Assembly: GCF_022458985.1 (NCBI RefSeq)
Contig: NC_061770.1
Coordinates: 6,171,506 to 6,235,505 of the forward strand
Reading direction: 5' to 3'
Length of the DNA: 64,000 nt
Source: Mugil cephalus
Lineage: Eukaryota > Chordata > Actinopteri > Mugiliformes > Mugilidae
The notes beneath the pieces are model-generated. The model did no database searches. It saw only the letters and a list, made by a program, of their open reading frames with translations, and was not told where the DNA came from. The position numbers and the translations under genes were made by a program. Positions 16,145-28,399 of the stretch are shown here, one piece after another; position 1 is the first letter of the stretch, and the number at the start of each line of letters is the position of its first letter.

Positions 16145-17570
16145 TGCACACGCTCCCATCACTGAGAGGACATTTCCTGTTTCATTTGAAACGCGTGTGT
16201 AGACTTTTACAGGGCAAGTTGCCAATATTATACACGATTTATTTTACTAACTAAACAGCACTACTAGTAGTGGAAAGTCTTCTCTAGTTTACACATAGCC
16301 CAGCATTCAATCATTAGCCCAAGGCAGCTCCAGGCTCTTGTGAAGAAGCTTTTGACATGAGCCGATGCATGTTTAGCCATTATTGGTGGCATCTATGAAT
16401 TCATTGGTACTGACGTTTAAGGTACAGATTCATGTCTTTCAGTAGACACATGCATATATGTACACTGAAACAGGTGTAGCTTGCCATGAAAAATGCTAAA
16501 AGATGACTTCCTATTTTGCTTCCAATCTAAGATCTTGACCAAAATCCAAATTCCTTCTTTTTATATTTAGCTGAAACTACTATGAAGCTTCATCAAACGT
16601 TCATTTCTTCACTACAAACCTTTGTGTTCCCAGCCCTCCACTGCAGCTCTGCACTAAACCTCGAAGCTTCAAATGAACTTTTGAAAATGCGTTTTTGCAT
16701 AACCGTGGACAATAAATTTAGTCAAAGAAAAACTGTTTTAGTTTACACATGGCCCCGTGAGCAACATTTCTGTTTATTTTTTATTATTTTCAGCAGAGAA
16801 AGGATTCTGAGACAGCTTCTTAAACTTCACTCTGTCTGTTCAGTATCTTCATGCTGTCTCTCATGTCTCTCAGTGCGACATTGGCCACAAATCACTTGCG
16901 AACCCGTGGAGACAGTTTCTGTGTATGCCACCATCTGATACATTGCCTTAAACTGTTGTATGATTTATGTTGGATTTGTGTGCACCAAAGCAATATTCAC
17001 TTGTATTCTCATCAGGACTTGTCTTACATAGCAGCAGATATGCTTTATCGTTTTCAGGAAGTGGCTTTAGGAGGCCGCTGTAGCCGGAGAATTAATGTAA
17101 TAGATTTATTGGTGAATGGTTCGGCAGAATATGTAGTTCAGTATTTCTGAGCCTTTATTTTGTTGATGCTTGTGTTTTCTGGCTTGAATCTTCTCAGAGG
17201 ATTATTTCAGATAGTTCAGATAATCTGCCTTATGTTATTTTTTTTAACCTTTTCTGACCTGTTCGCCTGTGTTTCATCACTCAGTCTTAACACGGGGCCA
17301 TTACTGATCGCAGGCGTCACGAAGGGAATAGAACGTTCAGTCCTGAATTTATACACTCATGGTTTGCCAAATTGTACACACGGCCAAATGTGCAATAACA
17401 TTAGATCTGTTTTCTCGACGTAGCCCGAAGCTGTTTTGAGTACGTTTGTTCAGTCTTTTATATTTTTTATTTTGATGTATGCATGTATGTGAATATAGAC
17501 TGTATTGTGTTGCAGGATATTTATTGTTGATAGTGAAGACAGTAAAGTAAAAGTCAAACAGAGAACGTGC
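16145..17570 (+). other. ttpal 3' UTR
   Basis: About 1.4 kb of non-coding sequence. AATAAA occurs at 16711-16716. A variant AGTAAA at 17541-17546, followed by a strongly GT-rich stretch (17575-17600), makes a good distal cleavage site. The open frames inside (e.g. 16582-16938) resemble nothing known and are likely chance. Confidence 0.45.
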
Positions 17571-19610
17571 TATTTGTGTCTTGTTTGTGCTGTTGTTGGC
17601 AGAGGACGGGGTATGCTGCAGGCTCTAGGGAAGTCGTGGGTATTTTCACAACCATAATTGCATCTGTCCTGGGCTGAGTTTCCCAAACTGGATTCATGGT
17701 CCTCTAAAGACATAAGGAATACAATGAAGGACACAGAAGTTGTCCTATCATGGTGTGTTAAACGCTCAGTAGCATGTAATTAAATGTGAAAGTACTCATT
17801 ATGCAGACATTTTAGACTGCTAGACCATTGAATACAATATATTTGAGGGCACTTTTACTCCAGTTGCACTCATATTTGACCAGCAATTTAGGGTTTAAAG
17901 ATTATCTACATGTTATAATATAGCTGTCAGATAATTATAGTTGACTAAACAGTTTGATTTACCTACAATCATGTCATAAATTAGTTCAGTCTGTGAATAA
18001 ATGTAATTTCAATGTTGCATTCTTGCACAGCATAAAGACGACTGACTAATACATTGACCAAGATACTGCAAGATACGTGCAATAGGGTGTGTCCATTTAC
18101 CTTAAATGTTCATGGATGCAAGTGATGCCTAATACAAAGGGTGTAGTGTAAACGATGAAGAGCTCTGTCTTGCATTGAAAATTAAAATGGGTTTGGCTCT
18201 TGAGGCGGTTTTACGTTGGAACACTTTTACACAGATCTCATAAATTTGCTGTCTCTTTATTTGAACTTTGTTTTAACGCTGCACAGCCCACACTGTTTTT
18301 GTTGGTCCTCTTGTTTCCATGACATTCATTTAGTGAACAAGGCTGTTATGTGCTTTGCGCTCATGCACCACAATTTCATTACAAAATAAAAAAGATTAAA
18401 TGCAGCTTTATTAAAGGGGCACTCCTCTGATGAGACATATGAAGTTCAGTTTATTAGACAGGAGGAGCACGGCTCAGCCAGTATAAACAGGTGTAGTAGG
18501 GAGCCCTCAAAAGTAAAAAAAATAAATAAAAATCTATGTATTTAAACATAATGAGGTTGAGGAAACTGAAAAATATTAGTCATGTTACCACTAAGGATGA
18601 AGATATCTATAAACTAAAAAAGATGCAACAATGAGTCAAAATCGAGCTCGATCAACTTGATGTTATTTTATTCTTTCAAACTAATTATTTTCTTCATTTG
18701 GTTTATACTTTTTCAATAATGCCCAATTTCTGAGCACTTGTGTAAGAAATTAAGTGATGGGTTGAAAAATCTGTTTATCACACAGGTTGTTTTGAACAAG
18801 ACGGTAAAAAAAAAAAGTGGAAATACCCACAGAAGAATTTTAGAACAATAGAAACTGTCATTAAACCACACTCAAAGATCACTGTGGATGTATCTCTCAG
18901 AGTAATGGATGGTTAGTTTAGTAACTCAAATGATGTAATAACTAACACCAATTTACTTTGTCTCAAATACAACACAGCATAATTATGACATATCTTTGGA
19001 TGCTGTCTAAATTGTGTTTAAGTTATATAATGGCTATATACAGTATATACGTGTTTTTCTTTTCCATCGAAATCCTGTTATTTCCCACTATTGCTACAGC
19101 CTCAGACAGGCCTGCTTCACTTACGCTAAATGCACATTCTGGATTCACAGCCACAGTTTCCAAATGCAACCGCCACTCTTGGTAACAACATGAGTAGTAG
19201 TAGGAATTTCCCACATCTGTCCATGAGACAGCTTTTGCGTCAGCTGTCCAATCACTTCCCGAACACAGATGACCGTGTATGATGTGGTTATAATTCTTAT
19301 ACCCTTCCTTAATATGTGGATGTAAACAGCCTAAAAGTAAAGCCAAGAAACTGCCCTTTGAGACAATGTGCACTATTTTAATATAATATCTTCTGATTTA
19401 TTTTTCAGATGAACAAATTCTTAAGTTTGTAAGTCTGATGACTAAAACTCAGTGTTATTTATATGCTTGGATATATGTAATGTAATGATAAAAGAGATAC
19501 AGTGGGCCTCTGAAGGTGTAATGATGATATATACAGTAGTTGCATTATGGGACATGTAGGACCCTGCTGGAATGTCCTGCTGTGATAGTTTCAGTTCAAA
19601 CCTTTATCCA
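17571..19610. other. Intergenic DNA, no gene seen
   Basis: AT-rich. No exon, tRNA or clear transposon identified. In mammals SERINC3 lies in the ttpal-pkig interval, but I see none of its membrane-spanning exons here. Confidence 0.5.
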
Positions 19611-19611
19611 G

Positions 19612-19735
19612 ATATGACAGCCTAGTGGGGCTGTATGGTTGTAAGTTCAAATCCCCTTCTACATATATGGCAGCTGCCCTTGAGCAAGGCATGCTCCCCG
19701 GGTCCCTTGTGAGACTGCACACTGCTCCAAGTGGA
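19612..19735 (+). repeat. Possible tRNA-derived SINE relic
   Basis: 'cagcctagtgg' (A-box-like) is followed by 'agttcaaatcc' (B-box-like, GTTCAAATCC at 19643-19652). Then comes 'cccttgagcaaggca.gctccccggg', a body motif common in teleost SINE-like repeats. The A-to-B spacing is too short for a functional tRNA promoter, so this is a decayed copy. Confidence 0.45.
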
Positions 19736-19909
19736 TGGACTTTAACACACAAAAACAATAGTCTACATCAGTGATGATCGTTGCATGTGCAGAGTAAACA
19801 ACAAATCTCATATTGTAGTGGTTTGATGAGCAGACAGGTGAAGCTGCAGAGACATGAAAGCTAACAAAGAAACCCCCTTCAAAAGGGATGATGTCTATCC
19901 CGAGTGTGT

Positions 19910-20289
19910 GTGTCGGTGTGTAATCGTGGGAGCGCAGTGTGGATGTGGCTCCAGCCAACAGGAGGAGCGGGAGCCTCCACAGCCCCGCTCTGATTGGCTC
20001 CCACCAGGCTAACTCCATTTTGGAAAACAGCTGTTTGAAGACACAACCTTTTTCTCCCGTTGTTCGCAGACGGTACGCCGAGGGAGAGAAAGACTTACAA
20101 CAACAACCAGGCTGCTAACACGCTCTCCTCACACCGCCAGGTCTTGTGTTTTTGTTAAGTGACACCGTCCCGCTCCAGTTCCCCCTCGCCGTGCTGCGTT
20201 TTTGTCCGACTGCCAGGAAACTTAACTGGAGATCCATGGTGTTAAATTTCCATTGTAACAAGTGGATAACAGGGGGCGACCCGACCAAG
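19910..20289 (+). promoter_or_regulatory. Candidate promoter and first non-coding exon of pkig
   Basis: A GC-richer patch with an inverted CCAAT box (ATTGG 19993-19997) and GC-rich flanks, followed by about 250 bp ending in a donor-like AAG/GTTAGT (GT at 20290-20291). No long open frame fits a protein. Because the pkig start codon sits just after a splice acceptor (40109-40110), its transcript must begin upstream, and in mammals PKIG has several distant 5' UTR exons. Assigning this patch to pkig is inference. Confidence 0.35.
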
Positions 20290-20760
20290 GTTAGTGGAGC
20301 TCTTTCTGCCTGTATTACTGACACAAATGCGATGTTGCTTTATTTATTTATTTTTTTAATTGGCTTTGAAAAAAATGGTGGGGCAGTGGATGTTTGAAGT
20401 GACCATCCGCAGGGAGCTGCAGAGTCACGAAGCGCCTCTACGTGATTTTAGAGAGAGGCATTTTTCCAGCCAGCCCAGCGACCAGACAATACATCTTCAC
20501 GAAGCCATGAGTGTCCACTGCTCACAGACGGCTTAAATAAACGCCTGCGTCTTCTCTTTTGGTCTTGGGTTGTTGTTATTATTATTATTCTTAAGCTTAC
20601 CATTTAATTTACGCGAGCGTCCATTATCGCCTGTGCTCATTTGTACAGTTTAAATCGGCTGCCGTGAACGTCCCTCCCACACATTAGCTGCTGCATTCAA
20701 TGTCTCTCATCATCAACTGTGCTTTTTCTCCTGCACCCAGATACTACATCCTCCGCCCCC

Positions 20761-20808
20761 TCCTCCTCTCCTCTCCTCTCCTCTCCTCTCCTCTCCTCTC
20801 CTCTCCTC
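20761..20808. repeat. (CTCTC)n microsatellite
   Basis: About nine TCCTC/CTCTC pentamer units, purely pyrimidine on the + strand, capable of H-DNA. It follows 'cgccccctcc'. Confidence 0.9.
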
Positions 20809-21599
20809 ACACAAACACAAATCAACTTCTATTTCCCAACTCAATAAAATATCACGGTAGTGATGACAAGCAGTCTGCATGCAAGCAGTGACCAGGACGC
20901 TGAGTGAAAGCAGTTCCTCTGCTGGTGCATGTTGCGTACAAGCAGGTCTGGATGGAGATGGTGCTCATAGACTGAGCAGCAGCAGCAGGCTGGTGGGGAG
21001 CAGCCCGGGACCCCCCACTTTGCATGAGTGTTGCTGGGCAAGTGCCAGCGTTACTGGGCACGGGGACTGGTGAAAATCAATACTGGCTTCTCGCCCCGTC
21101 TGTGGTGCTCCGCTTCACCGGCCACCGGCTCAGTGGAACCGAAAAGGTGCTCCCTGCGCTCAGTGAGCAGGAATAAAACTGCTTTTGTGATTGCGTTAAA
21201 ATAGCACAGCTTTGCACCGTTGCAATGTGAGTCAGTAAACAGAGCTCGGCTGGGATGAGCTGCGATACGTTCTGATGTGGGATTTCGTGGCTCGGGGGAA
21301 CTGTTGCACAGCAGGCGCCGACGTGAAGGATCAGCAGCTCACATTGTTTGTGGTTATAAAATATGACAAGCATTAAGTTAAATCTATTTATAAAGAAAAC
21401 CAACGAAGTACAGATGGCTGTTTTTTGTCTTTCAACTAATTGTTAGACTGAAACAAGTGGACGTTGTGTTTGTGCTTTTTGCGAACTGTGTCTTTCTCCA
21501 TCATTTCACAGCACACATATATCTTTTTCTTTCTGTGGAAGAATCGCACGTTGCGGATTAGGCCACCTGATGACTTTAAGATTAAACTGTGCGCGGCCT

Positions 21600-21990
21600 G
21601 TGCAGTCTGATATGTCTTTCTTTGGAGCAGCTCTCTGCTGCTTCGTCTCCTCTCTCCCTACCAGCTTACCAAACATGGTCTGTTATCTATCAAAATGGCC
21701 AAGGGGGCTGGAGAGTAGCCAGAACAGAGAGCGCAGTGATGCTAGAAAACCCCTGCTACTGGAGAGACGCACATGCCCTGCTGACCTTGGACACATCCCC
21801 CCAGAGCTTTCCCTCCCGTGCGCCTCCAGTCGTTTTTACGGACCGGAGACGAGACGCGCGGGGGAAAAGGCGGACCGCTTCACCGTTGAGGTTGCACGTG
21901 CCCCGCGATCTGACTCTTCCGACGGCTCATCCTCGGAGGCCTTTGTGCGTTGCGCATCTTCTAATCTGTGAAACTGGTTATTCAGAGAGC
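21600..21990. promoter_or_regulatory. GC-rich, CpG-containing patch
   Basis: Clearly richer in G+C and CpG than its surroundings, especially 21760-21960 ('gagacgcgcgggg', 'cccgcgatctg'). Two overlapping + strand frames stay open here (21570-21971 and 21589-21996). Their translations are R/S/P-rich and unlike any family I know, as expected from stop depletion in GC-rich DNA. It could be a second alternative pkig promoter or first exon. Confidence 0.3.
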
Positions 21991-21999
21991 GGCTAGATC

Positions 22000-24900
22000 G
22001 TGAGTAATCAGGTCATGCTAGTGCAGTTATGATTATCTGCAGTGCTGCACGACCAACACTCTTACCAACACCATTCCCCACCTCCAACTCCTTCAGTAAG
22101 TAAAAGACTTATTTGTTTCTGCTGAGAGTTGCCAACAATAACATGGTTACCCAGAGAACATGTGGATGCCTGTTTCCTTGCGCATAAAGCACACATGGTG
22201 GGGGTGGGATGTTACTGTGTGCTTATTTCTGTCAGCTGTTTTTCCGTCAGTGGTCATCAGATATTTTTTTTTTCCCATGCCAGACATCTTTTTTCCACGG
22301 GTGTTCCTACTGAAGGCTAAAGCCGTTTTCCTCGGCACACTCGTGTAGTGGTCTACATGCGTGATGCGTTTCCTAGCTCCGTCTTTGAATGCTGCCCTTA
22401 AATGGGAGTCTGAAGCAGTAAGGACAAAACATTACATGCCTTAGCTAAATATAGAAATCTATTCTCAGAACTGGTTCAGATACCTTCTAGATTTCTTTGA
22501 GATTGTATCCACAACCAGTCGCCTGACCACACACTTTTCATGCTACGTTCGAGATAAGAGGGATCGGAAAACAACAGTGAACCAGTGTTTTAATGCTGCC
22601 CATATGCTCTATAATTTTGTTTGTTTAATGGGAACATATTTTGCGGGCATGGTTCTGACAGTTCAACTGCAATGACCTCCAACCACATTCCTTGCCCCGC
22701 GCGCTGGGCTGCAAGCGTCTCTGTTTTTAGCTTTCTGACTTCCCCATGAGGAGGAGATGAAGTGACATCACCTCAGCCGTCAGTGTCTCATGTGACAGAT
22801 GGAAGTACCCTTCTGGTCTGCTGTGAGAGAGGGTTATAAGACCCGAACTTTTGTCTGTTGTGTAAAATCAAAGCCCAGATTATCTTTGTTTTTTGTTTGT
22901 TTTTGCTTAGAAATTAAATTTATCTATAGGCGACACTTCTTAGGTCAGGTGTTATTGATGTATAAGCGCATAAAACATGCATGTGCCATTTGAAAGAAGA
23001 ATGCTTCAGAGTAGCAAGTTTAATTCAAGATCATGTTGTTTTCATGCTTTTGTATGTTTTGCTTTTTTTTTTTTTTATCAAGCACCTTTGAAAGTTGTAT
23101 TTGGCCCGATGCATCATAAACTGTCTTCCTGATGCTTAATGATGCTGACGGTTTACAGGTACCTGTGATGAATCAATAACCGAGTCAGCTATAAATAGCC
23201 ACAGTTTACATAATGGTTCCATGTAATAAAAGTAGCGTTTGAAGGCTTTGTCAGGGTGACAGAAGTTGTTCAGTGCTGTTTGAGAGCAGCCGAAGGATTC
23301 ATTTGTAGTTGTGCCTCTGGACACCTGATGAATATAGATGAGTATGGAGCCTATCAGAAAAGCCGATTGGATGACGCAGTTCCCAGATGTGGGATCTGCT
23401 TTGTGCCGTCATCGATGCTGGACCAGAGCAGCAGAGCGTAGCGCTCTCAGAGAAAGCACCACAAACTAGCTCCTTGCATGTTATGTATGCTGTCAGCAAC
23501 CAGTCAGAACTACCGATCTGGCCCAGGCAGCGTGAGGCTACCTAGAGTATACCGCACTCCAGCGCTGCAGATCTTATCAAAACAACAAGTTGTTTTTTTT
23601 GTCCGATTTATATTCATGGCTTTGGTATAGTCCAGTTTATTTTCAAACTCTGTGCACGTTTTCAACTTTTTATTTATAAAAAATATTTTATTCCAGAGGA
23701 AAGCCGAGCTATATCTGTTATGCTTTTATGTCTTACCAATCTGTACACTCTGTTACTCTCTTAACAACTGTGCAGGTTCAGTAGTCTTAAGTAACTGATA
23801 TATAAAAAGACATTATAGTAATTCTTTTTTTTTTAACCCTTGTTAAAAACCACACTGTGCATAGAAATGACACAAAATAATCCGTTTAGGTCAGTTGCTG
23901 ACCCCCAGTCCAGTATTCACACTCCTCTATTTCTTGTGTATGTTTCACTATCTTCTTTAGATTATTTTCTAAATGTGTGTGTCGGTTGTTGGGGGACGAT
24001 AAAGTAGAGAACAGTGAAATTTCAGAGAGTTTGTTCGCTGAAAGCAGCTGCCAAATGCGGTGCAAGTGAGAGTGCTGAGGACAAACTAAATAAGAGGCTA
24101 CAGGGAAAAAGCTGAAGGCTCTAGCGTGCTAACCGTTGAAGCTGTTGACTGATGTCGACAAAAACAAAACGTAGACCACTGTTTGTGTAGCCGTTTGTCC
24201 TGCTGCTTTGACCATGGCGCTGTAAATACTTTGGAGTGGGGCGAAAAAGTTTTGAAAATAGATTGAAAGCATTCTTATTGACAGGCCTCGTCTTTGTGGT
24301 GATTATTCCTCCGTCAATCGGCATCAAACATAAACGGTACCAGAGGTGATGCACTGTTGACTTATGAATCGCTGCGAGTTTGTCTTTGCAGCTTCTGCCT
24401 TGATTGAATTCCCATAGTCCTACGCAGAAATATACATCGGCATTGACACAGCTGCTCACTTTGAAGCCTCCAAAAGCAGAGAGGAGCTTCAAACGACTCA
24501 TAGATTCATGTGGTAATTCCCTGTTAGTGACCCCATTATACATTATTTTAAAAATTCCAGCTACTTTAAAGCAGTTTAAAGAGCCTTCAAACGTGACACC
24601 ACAATCTTTCTCTCTTTTTCTGTAAAACTCTTTTCCTTGTGGAGTCAAATTCTGGTGCATTTCTTTACAAAAAAAACTCCTTTGGTCTCTGAGAAGCAGC
24701 AGAGCGGAGAAACTCTCTGGGACTGAAACGTTGTGACCGGACGAGGAGCAGGAGGCGGATTCTTCAGCGACCGCAAATAATCACACACACACATCTCCGC
24801 GCAGGGTCACCAGGGTCGAGTGTGCGGGCTGAGATGGAAGCAGCAGCCTTAACCATATGTGGGCAAAAAGTCTCCGTGTTGGGGACGCGCTGAGCACGCT

Positions 24901-26365
24901 GACAATAATTTCTTTATTATTAAACTGGGTCACCACTGAAAGATCCAGTAACTGCTGTGAAAACAAACTGACCGCAGCCTTCGTTCTCTGCGAGGGATCA
25001 AACTGCAAATCATTACGCCCAAATGGAGTGAGTGTATTATACTCGGAAGATAGATTTTGGGTGGAGTGTCGTTCAGATGTGTGGTGGTTTCCATTCCAAG
25101 CAAACATTGGCACAGTAAATACTGTACTGACCCAGGCAATTTACTTCAGTGCCTTGTTAAATCCTGGCAACTAGTGTGCTCGATTAGGCTGCAGCTGGCT
25201 GCTACACCAGGGAACAGATGCATAGTGCATAGATGCTACGTTTATAACATCTATTTCCTTGTGTGTTTCACCTTCCTGGTGAATGATGTTGTTTGACAAG
25301 GTTGCTCTCCTTCAGCACGAAGCCGGGGTTAAGAGTTACGCTCTCTTATTTCAGCCCCGCTGGCCCACACGTTTGACAGAAAGGGCCGAGGTGTTGAATA
25401 AACACAGATTTGAATTTAATTTTTAATCGAGCCTTATCATGTAAATGGATTCTCATCCACGTGAACTGGCTTGGAAGTAAACCAGACGTGTCCTTCTTTG
25501 GTCCGGCAGGTCGCGGAGGGATGATTTGATGAGGATCTCTCTGTGGGGAGAAAAAAAAAAAAAAACTAAAAATCAACTTTAATTATTTTAGATGGAGATT
25601 GCATGCGGTGCGAACAAAGTGCGAAAACCAGTGATCTGTTAAAGTGATGAGGCGGGTTAAACGGACAACATGATCATTGCTTTCTGACAGGAAATCAAGA
25701 GGCTCCTGATCTGCTTCATCCTTTTATCTGATCCACTTCGGTGATTCTCAGACTCGGCGTGCTTTATAATATTTTATTAGAGGGGTTCAGGCAAATCACT
25801 GGGGAGAGGAGACAAAGAGTTGTGTTGATAGGAGGTCACTCGCGTGAACTAGAAAGGAAAATAATGACAGCGATTAAAATGAACTTGACAGTGACATATT
25901 AAAAGTACATCCCATTTCCCAGCTGTTGCTAGAGAAGAGTCAAATTCATCAAATAGTAGGTTAATTACCACTATTAATTATGTCTACAAAATGAATAGGT
26001 TCAGCTTAATGGCCTGTTGTGTTATAAGTTAGATTTACTTATGCAACCTTATACCTTTGTTATTTATTAATATTAAACAGACAACATTTAAGGCTTACTG
26101 AGCATTTTAGTCAGGCAGACTAAAACTTCTCAAATCATTTTGTTTACTTGGTAAAAAAAAAAAAGTCACCTCCACGGGTTGTGGAGCTTGACTGGAGCTG
26201 TACCGTTGTCATGAAAGATGAAAATAGCTGTAGACATTTAAACATTTTTAATGTGAAGGCATTTCAGCGTGGAGGTCTGCAGAGATTTCAATCGCTGCTT
26301 GGAGTCAGCAAACGGCTTATCTTTGCCTGAGGTTGCTTACACTTGCACGTCAGTGAACCTGACTC
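22000..26365. other. Non-coding DNA, probably pkig 5' intron
   Basis: No recognisable exons. It includes an unassigned 179-codon minus-strand frame, described separately, and a moderately GC-rich stretch at 24680-24860. Nothing else stands out. Confidence 0.4.
24121..24660 (-). other. Unassigned 179-codon open reading frame
   Basis: Starts at a true ATG (24660) and runs to a TAG at 24121. The predicted 179-aa product is basic, with no signal peptide, membrane segment, zinc finger or repeat that I can see, and I recognise no family. It is the longest open frame not explained by an exon or transposase. At this base composition, one frame of this size in 64 kb is roughly what chance gives, so it is listed as an ORF and not as a gene. 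Confidence 0.15.
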
Positions 26366-26369
26366 GCTA

Positions 26370-26550
26370 GTTCCAGATTCAGGAGTCTTTATTGTCATCA
26401 TGAGAACGTAACCAAACTTTGCAGAGATCCCGGCTCAAAGTCACAACATAAACACGCAAAGATTTAAAGAAGTAGAACAGAAAAAACACCCTTAAAGTAA
26501 AAAAAAGTAAAGAAAGTAAAAGTAGTTGACAGATAATAACTTCTGTCTAA
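26370..26550. repeat. LINE 3'-end-like relic
   Basis: 'agtctttattgtcatcatgagaacgtaac' is close to the 'ctttattgtcattgtac' tail shared by teleost L2/Rex-type non-LTR elements, here in inverse orientation. It is followed by A-rich GTAAA repeats (26497-26525). No open frame is left. Confidence 0.4.
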
Positions 26551-26689
26551 CCCCACTTATTGACCACACTGCTTCCTGACTTGTTATCTGTTTTTTACTC
26601 TATCTTTAAGCTCAAGAGTCCGCCGGTTGCTTTTTTTGGCAGGAAAACTGTTAGCAGGTTGGTATCCAGACACGGCCGTAAAATGTTGT

Positions 26690-27060
26690 GTATACCATGA
26701 TCAGCCATAACATTATGACCTAATATTGTGTAGGTCTCCCTTGTGTCTCCAAAACAGTTGTGACTCATCAGAGAATGGACATGGTCTTTCTGAGGGCGTC
26801 CTGTGGTGTCTGGTAACAGAATGTTGTTAGTGGAGGTCTTTGGGTACTGTGGGTTGAGGGGAGGGGCCTCTGTGGATCATCCCCCAGATACTTGATCAGT
26901 TTAGGATGTAGTGAATTTAGAGACCAGGTCAATACCTTGTGTTGTTCTTCATGTTTTTTCGAGTTGTTCCTAAAATGTGTCTGTGTGATGGTCAGTGTAT
27001 TTATTTAAGTGTCAGCGACCATAATGTAATCAGTGTATGGATCAATGCATTGATTATAAA
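26690..27060. repeat. Common teleost interspersed repeat (family not named)
   Basis: Begins 'atgatcagccataacattatgacctaatattgtgtaggtc' and continues with 'tccaaaacagt.gtgactcatc' and 'gtcctgtggtgtctgg'. I recognise this as a frequent teleost repeat. The copy is truncated and mutated but co-linear for about 300 bp. No transposase frame is present. Confidence 0.6.
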
Positions 27061-27286
27061 ACTAGTAACCTAGAAATTCAATGTAACCCTGACTGGCGCC
27101 TGTACTTTTACTTAGTAATACATTTGCATTTTTACTTCTAAGGATTTCAGGGACACCTGATTGCATAAAAGCTCTAACTACATCTTCCATCAGCTCTTGA
27201 GTGCTCCGCACAGCTGTGTCCTGTCCCGTCATGATAAATGCTTTTATTATCACATCTAGAGGAAAGTGCAATGGTTGCCTCTGTTC

Positions 27287-27311
27287 TTTTTTTTTTTTTT
27301 TTTTTTTTTTT
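27287..27311. repeat. T25 homopolymer
   Basis: Twenty-five T residues followed by a short GT run. It may be the tail of a minus-strand retroposed sequence, but nothing recognisable adjoins it. Confidence 0.9.
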
Positions 27312-28088
27312 GTGTGTGTTTGCTCATGAGGAGGGTTACGTCGCTGCCTTTGTGTCCTGGTCAGCCTAGCAAATCTAATCACATGACGCCCACGTCCTCC
27401 TAGACTTGTGGGAGAAAAGTGTGATGATGCAGCTGAGCGGAATTACTTGGTAAGCAGCAGACGCAGCGAGGCCGTCAGCACAGGTGAGAGGAGAGGCTCG
27501 TTTCCCCTCAAATTATTTTAAATGCGGCACAAAGAGCAGCTGTGGTTAGCATAATCACATTTACAGCGTTATGAGAGAGAGAAGTCTCGGGCTTAATGTG
27601 GTTGTGTGTTATTATGTTAAAGCCAGGATGAGGGGAGTCGGGGGAGTTGTGGGTGAAATCCCTCTAACAGGTGGCGCAGAGACAAGTAGCCCACAACCAA
27701 ATCATATATTGTGTTACAAACTGGCTAAATGGTTGCACGCAGCAGCTTGGAAGAGGAGGAGGAGGAGGAGGATGTATTGTGTTTCTCAAGTTCTCAAAAA
27801 AGTAATGAAAACACTGGAGCCTGTGAGGGATTATTTCTTTATTTAGAAAGCACAATAAACATACATTCCTTCTCCGCGGCTCCCAGACTCCTTTCTTTTT
27901 TTGTCGTGCTTCTCCTGCCCTCTCGTTGTCCTCACCTGCTTTCCGTCCTTTCCTCGTCGACTACTCATTTTCCTACACGTCTCCATTACCTTCTCCTCTC
28001 CTGCCCCCTCACCTCTCTCTCGTCCTTGGTTTGTCGTCGCCATCCTCCTCCTCCTGCTAGTGAGCTTAAGGGTCTTGTTCGGACCCCA

Positions 28089-28164
28089 GTGTGTGCGTGT
28101 GTGTGTGCGTGCGTGTGTGCGTGTGTGTGTGCGTGTGTGTGTGTGCGTGCGTGCGCGTGCGTGC
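28089..28164. repeat. (GT/GC)n alternating purine-pyrimidine microsatellite
   Basis: About 76 bp of GTGTGCGTGT-type sequence, strictly alternating purine and pyrimidine and therefore prone to Z-DNA. The open frames running through it (27729-28244, 27843-28214, 27901-28389) are artefacts of the repeat. Confidence 0.95.
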
Positions 28165-28399
28165 AGAGAGCCTGGGAAAAGATGGGGCATAAACAACACA
28201 TGCAAACAAACCACCTGCTTCCTGCCGAGGTCTTGTGTTGTTAAATGCGTGGCCGCAAATAGAAATGGGCAACCTTGCAGTAGACCGGACCAGAACGGAC
28301 GGCGGGAGGAAAATCACAGAGCGGCGCTCGCACGTCACCGCGTGGCCTCTGCATCACTGAGATGGAAAGTGAACGCTGTGACACCTTAGGACTTATGGG

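Noticed and set aside
21570..21996. Two overlapping 133-135 codon + strand frames
   Set aside because: Two frames open at once in CpG-rich DNA indicate stop depletion by composition; no known protein similarity.
27729..28389. Several long frames (123-171 codons) on both strands
   Set aside because: They run through the GT/GC microsatellite and its complement; stop-free repeats create them.
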